This document shows, one piece after another, positions 58,660 to 64,000 of a stretch of 64,000 bases of DNA. Source of the stretch: Pogonophryne albipinna (taxonomy: Eukaryota > Chordata > Actinopteri > Perciformes > Artedidraconidae); the NCBI GenBank assembly GCA_028583405.1, contig JAPTMU010000285.1:62001-126000 (forward strand), read 5' to 3'. Numbering within the stretch: position 1 is the first letter of the stretch; each line of letters opens with the position of its first letter. The notes beneath the pieces are model-generated. The model had not been told where the DNA came from, ran no database searches, and saw only the letters and a list, made by a program, of their open reading frames with translations. A program made the position numbers and the translations under genes.

Positions 58660-59056
58660 CTGGGAGAGGGATCCCTCCTCTGTTGCTCTCCCTGAGGTTT
58701 CTCCCATGTTCCCTTTAAACTGTGGGGTTTCTCTGGAAGTGTTTCCTTGTACGATGTGAGGGTCTAAGGACAGAGGGTGTAAGGACAGAGGGTCTAAGGA
58801 GAGAGGGTCTGAGGACAGAGGGTCTGAGGACAGAGGGTCTAAGGACAGAGGGTCTAAGGATAGAGGGTCAAAGGACAGAGGGTCTGAGGACAGAGGGTGT
58901 GGTTTTCCTCATACTGATATTCTGAACAATCTGTGCTGTTGTATTTTCTGTAAAGCGTCTCTACTGTAGGCTATTTTTATTATATGTTCAGCACTTTGGC
59001 TCCACTAAACATCCTTTATAAATGTGCTATATAAATAAAACTTGATTTGATTTGAA
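58660..59056 (+). mobile_element. Retroelement 3' end (family C), third copy
   Basis: Shares CTGTTGCTCTCCCTGAGGTT and the tail TGCTATATAAATAAAACTTG with the other two copies. Its tail runs directly into the satellite array, the same junction as at 21583/21584 on the other strand. It includes about ten 14-bp GGTCTAAGGACAGA units (58758-58905). Confidence 0.75.
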
Positions 59057-59057
59057 C

Positions 59058-62000
59058 GGAATGTTTTAGAATGACACGGAACAACGGAATGTTTTAGAAT
59101 GACACGGAACAACGGAATGTTTTAGAATGACACGGAACAACGGAATGTTTTAGAATGACACGAAACAACGGAATGTTTTAGAATGACACGGAACAACGGA
59201 ATGTTTTAGAATGACACGGAACAACGGAATGTTTCAGAATGACACGGAACCACGGAACAACGGAAGGTTTTAGAATGGCACGGAACAACGGAATGTTTTA
59301 GAATGCCACGGAACAACGGAATGTTTTAGAATGACACGGAACCACGGAACAACAGAATGTTTTAGAATGACATGGAACCACGGAACAACGGAATGTTTTA
59401 GAATGCCACGGAACAACGGAATGTTTTAGAATGACACGGAACCACGGAACAACGGAATGTTTTAGAATGACACAGAACCACGGAATAACGGAATGTTTTA
59501 GAATGACACGGAACCACGGAACAACGGGATGTTTTAGAATGACACGGAACAACGGAATGTTTTAGAATGACACGGAACAACGGAATGTTTTAGAATGACA
59601 CGAAACAACGGAATGTTTTAGAATGACACGGAACAACGGAATGTTTTAGAATGACACGGAACAACGGAATGTTTCAGAATGACACGGAACCACGGAACAA
59701 CGGAAGGTTTTAGAATGGCACGGAACAACGGAATGTTTTAGAATGCCACGGAACAACGGAATGTTTTAGAATGACACGGAACCACGGAACAACGGAATGT
59801 TTTAGAATGACACAGAACCACGGAACAACGGAATGTTTTAGAATGACACAGAACCACGGAACAATGGAATGTTTTAGAATGACACGGAACCACGGAACAA
59901 CGGGATGTTTTAGAATGACACGGAACAACGGAATGTTTTAGAATGGCACGGAACAACGGAATGTTTTAGAATGACACGGAACAACGGAATGTTTTAGAAT
60001 GGCACGGAACAACGGCACGGAACAACGGAATGTTTTAGAATGACACGGAACAACGGAATGTTTTAGAATGACACGGAACAACGGAAGGTTTTAGAATGGC
60101 ACGGAACAACGGAAGATTTTAGAATGGCACGGAACAACGGAATGTTTTAGAATGACACGGAACCACGGAACAACAGAATGTTTTAGAATGACACGGAACA
60201 ACGGAATGTTTTAGAATGACACGGAACCACGGAACAACGGAATGTTTTAGAATGGCACGGAACAACGACACGGAACAACGGAATGTTTTACAATGACAGG
60301 GAACCACGGAATGTTTTAGAATGACACGGAACAACGGAATGTTTTAGAATGGCACGGAACAACGGAATGTTTTAGAATGGCACGGAATGTTTTAGAATGA
60401 CACGGAACAACGGAATGTTTTAGAATGACACGGAACAACGGAATGTTTTAGAATGGCACGGAACAACGGAATGTTTTAGAATGACACGGAACCACGGAAC
60501 AACGGAAGGTTTTAGAATGCCACGGTACAACGGAAGGTTTTATAATGACACGGAACAACGGAATGTTTTAGAATGACACGGAACAACGGAATGTTTTAGA
60601 ATGGCACGGAACAACGGAATGTTTTAGAATGACACGGAACAACGGAATGTTTTAGAATGACACGAAACAACGGAATGTTTTAGAATGACACGGAACAACG
60701 GAATGTTTTAGAATGACACGGAACAACGGAATGTTTCAGAATGACACGGAACCACGGAACAACGGAAGGTTTTAGAATGGCACGGAACAACGGAATGTTT
60801 TAGAATGCCACGGAACCACGGAACAACGGAATGTTTTAGAATGCCACGGAACAACGGAATGTTTTAGAATGACACGGAACCACGGAACAACGGAATGACA
60901 CAGAACCACGGAATAACGGAATGTTTTAGAATGACACGGAACCACGGAACAACGGGATGTTTTAGAATGACACGGAACAACGGAATGTTTTAGAATGACA
61001 CGAAACAACGGAATGTTTTAGAATGACACGGAACAACGGAATGTTTCAGAATGACACGGAACCACGGAACAACGGAAGGTTTTAGAATGGCACGGAACAA
61101 CGGAATGTTTTAGAATGCCACGGAACAACGGAATGTTTTAGAATGACACGGAACCACGGAACAACGGAATGTTTTAGAATGACACAGAACCACGGAACAA
61201 CGGAATGTTTTAGAATGACACAGAACCACGGAACAACGGAATGTTTTAGAATGACACGGAACCACGGAACAACGGGATGTTTTAGAATGACACGGAACAA
61301 CGGAATGTTTTAGAATGGCACGGAACAACGGAATGTTTTAGAATGGCACGGAACAACGGCACGGAACAACGGAATGTTTTAGAATGACACGGAACAACGG
61401 AATGTTTTAGAATGACACGGAACAACGGAAGATTTTAGAATGGCACGGAACAACGGAATGTTTTAGAATGACACGGAACCACGGAACAACAGAATGTTTT
61501 AGAATGACACGGAACCACGGAACAACGGAATGTTTTAGAATGGCACGGAACAACGACACGGAACAACGGAATGTTTTACAATGACAGGGAACCACGGAAT
61601 GTTTTAGAATGACACGGAACAACGGAATGTTTTAGAATGGCACGGAACAACGGAATGTTTTAGAATGGCACGGAATGTTTTAGAATGACACGGAACAACG
61701 GAATGTTTTAGAATGACACGGAACAACGGAATGTTTTAGAATGGCACGGAACAACGGAATGTTTTAGAATGACACGGAACCACGGAACAACGGAAGGTTT
61801 TAGAATGCCACGGTACAACGGAAGGTTTTATAATGACACGGAACAACGGAATGTTTTAGAATGACACGGAACAACGGAATGTTTTAGAATGACACGGAAC
61901 AACGGAATGTTTTAGAATGGCACGGAACAACGGAATGTTTTAGAATGACACGGAAAAACGGAATGTTTTAGAATGACACGGAACAACGGAATGTTTCAGA

Positions 62001-64000
62001 ATGACACGAAACAACGGAATGTTTTAGAATGACACGGAACAACGGAATGTTTTAGAATGACACGGAACAACGGAATGTTTTAGAATGGCACGGAACAACG
62101 GAATGTTTCAGAATGACACGGAACCACGGAACAACGGAATGTTTTAGAATGACATGGAACCACGGAACAACGGAATGTTTTAGAATGCCACGGAACAACG
62201 GAATGTTTTAGAATGACACGGAACCACGGAACAACGGAATGTTTTAGAATGACACAGAACCACGGAACAACGGAATGTTTTAGAATGACACGGAACCATG
62301 GAACAACGGGATGTTTTAGAATGGCACGGAACAACGGAATGTTTTAGAATGGCACGGAACAACGGAATGTTTTAGAATGACACGGAACAACGGAATGTTT
62401 TAGAATGACACGGAACAACGGAAGGTTTTAGAATTGCACGGAACAACGGAAGATTTTAGAATGGCACGGAACAACGGAATGTTTTAGAATGACACGGAAC
62501 CACGGAACAACAGAATGTTTTAGAATGACACGGAACCACGGAACAACGGAATGTTTTAGAGTGACACGGAACCACGGAACAACGGAATGTTTTAGAATGG
62601 CACGGAACAACGGAATGTTTTACAATGACAGGGAACCACGGAATGTTTTAGAATGACACGGAACAACGGAATGTTTTTGAATGGCACGGAACAACGGAAT
62701 GTTTTAGAATGACACAGAACAACGGAATGTTTTAGAATGACACGGAACCACGGAACAACAGAATGTTTTAGAATGACACGGAACCACGGAACAACGGAAT
62801 GTTTTAGAATGCCACGGAACAACGGAATGTTTTAGAATGCCACGGAATGTTTTAGAATGACACGGAACAACGGAATGTTTTAGAATGGCACGGAACAACG
62901 GAATGTTTTAGAATGACACGGAACCACGGAACAACGGAAGGTTTTAGAATGCCACGGTACAACGGAAGGTTTTATAATGACACGGAACAACAGAATGTTT
63001 TAGAATGACACGGAACAACGGAATGTTTTAGAATGACACGGAACAACGGAATGTTTTAGAATGGCACGGAACAACGGAATGTTTTAGAATGACACGGAAC
63101 CACGGAACAACAGAATGTTTTAGAATGACACGGAACCACGGAACAACGGAATGTTTTAGAATGACACGGAACAACGGAATGTTTTAGAATGGCACGGAAT
63201 GTTTTAGAATGACACGGAACAACGGAATGTTTTAGAATGGCACGGAACAACGGAATGTTTTAGAATGACACGGAACCACGGAACAACGGAATGTTTCAGA
63301 ATGACACGGAACCACGGAACAACGGAAGGTTTTAGAATGGCACGGAACAACGGAATGTTTTAGAATGCCACGGAACAACGGAATGTTTTAGAATGACACG
63401 GAACCACGGAACAACGGAATGTTTTAGAATGACACAGAACCACGGAACAACGGAATGTTTTAGAATGACACAGAACCACGGAACAACGGAATGTTTTAGA
63501 ATGACACGGAACCACGGAACAACGGAATGTTTTAGAATGGCACGGAACAACGGAATGTTTTAGAATGACACGGAACAACGGAATGTTTTAGAATGGCACG
63601 GAACAACGGCACGGAACAACGGAATGTTTTAGAATGACACGGAACAACGGAATGTTTTAGAATGACACGGAACAACGGAAGGTTTTAGAATGGCACGGAA
63701 CAACGGAAGATTTTAGAATGGCACGGAACAACGGAATGTTTTAGAATGACACGGAACCACGGAACAACAGAATGTTTTAGAATGACACGGAACCACGGAA
63801 CAACGGAATGTTTTAGAATGACACGGAACCACGGAACAACGGAATGTTTTAGAATGGCACGGAACAACGACACGGAACAACGGAATGTTTTACAATGACA
63901 GGGAACCACGGAATGTTTTAGAATGACACGGAACAACGGAATGTTTTAGAATGGCACGGAACAACGGAATGTTTTAGAATGGCACGGAATGTTTTAGAAT
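59058..64000. repeat. 28/37-bp satellite array, at least 4.9 kb, higher-order structure
   Basis: The basic unit is 28 bp (GGAATGTTTTAGAATGACAC plus GGAACAAC). A 37-bp variant carries an extra CCACGGAAC. Point variants (GGCAC, GCCAC, CACAG, GGAAGG, GTTTCAG) recur in the same order over segments of hundreds of bases (for example starting near 59262, 59702, 61075 and 63325), so multi-unit blocks were duplicated. The array continues past the window end. All ORFs in it are translations of the repeat. Confidence 0.97.

Noticed and set aside
59058..64000. CRISPR-like array of 28-bp repeats
   Set aside because: Units are contiguous with no unique spacers, variants are point changes or a 9-bp insert, and the genome is eukaryotic.

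Overview
This window is eukaryotic and fits a teleost fish. It has long (CA)n/(TG)n microsatellites, several hAT and piggyBac DNA transposons with internal deletions, an RTE/Rex3-like LINE ending in (GATG)n, a DIRS-type tyrosine recombinase fragment, endogenous retroviruses, and one natterin/Dln1-like aerolysin-family gene of a kind common in fish. It shows no prokaryotic gene organisation. Nearly all of the 64 kb is accessory: transposons nested in transposons, expanded minisatellites and decayed coding fragments. The only host protein-coding gene I can support is the natterin-like gene on the minus strand at 38402-39340. A CRE/ETS/CCAAT cluster followed by a splice-donor-bearing exon at 2.66-2.95 kb is a weaker candidate for a host promoter.

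Layout. 0-5.3 kb: BED-finger remnants, an 870-bp foldback element, a possible promoter, a repeat family (called family A here, probably an LTR) carrying a (TG)n tract and a 12-bp minisatellite, and a TTAA-flanked MITE. 5.7-9.5 kb: a hAT MITE, then a 2.8-kb piggyBac derivative that keeps two correctly phased 5' exons. 10.7-11.9 kb: a hAT with a perfect 8-bp target duplication. 12-17.6 kb: hAT and DIRS fragments and a solo retroviral LTR. 17.9-21.5 kb: the least repetitive stretch, interrupted by one hAT. 21.5-25.4 kb: satellite, retroelement 3' ends and other dispersed repeats.

25.4-37.3 kb is a nested insertion. A family-A LTR plus a retroviral env fragment sits in host-like DNA between CGTA direct repeats. 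That env fragment is itself split by a 9.9-kb provirus with over 98% identical LTRs, a short gag, almost no pol and a broken env. 37.3-38.3 kb is one arm of an inverted duplication whose other arm is at 53.0-57.9 kb. The natterin-like gene sits just beside the left arm. 40-48.7 kb: piggyBac and hAT elements and an acidic piggyBac-like N-terminus with a 15-bp minisatellite. 48.8-52.2 and 53.6-56.8 kb: two LINE copies, one frameshifted, one with an intact ORF. 57.9 kb to the end: a family-A fragment, a retroelement 3' end, and at least 4.9 kb of a 28/37-bp satellite that runs off the window.

The genes do not form a pathway. The connecting theme is insertion history, which can be dated in relative terms from target-site duplications, nesting, and the inverted duplication, which gives an empty-site comparison.
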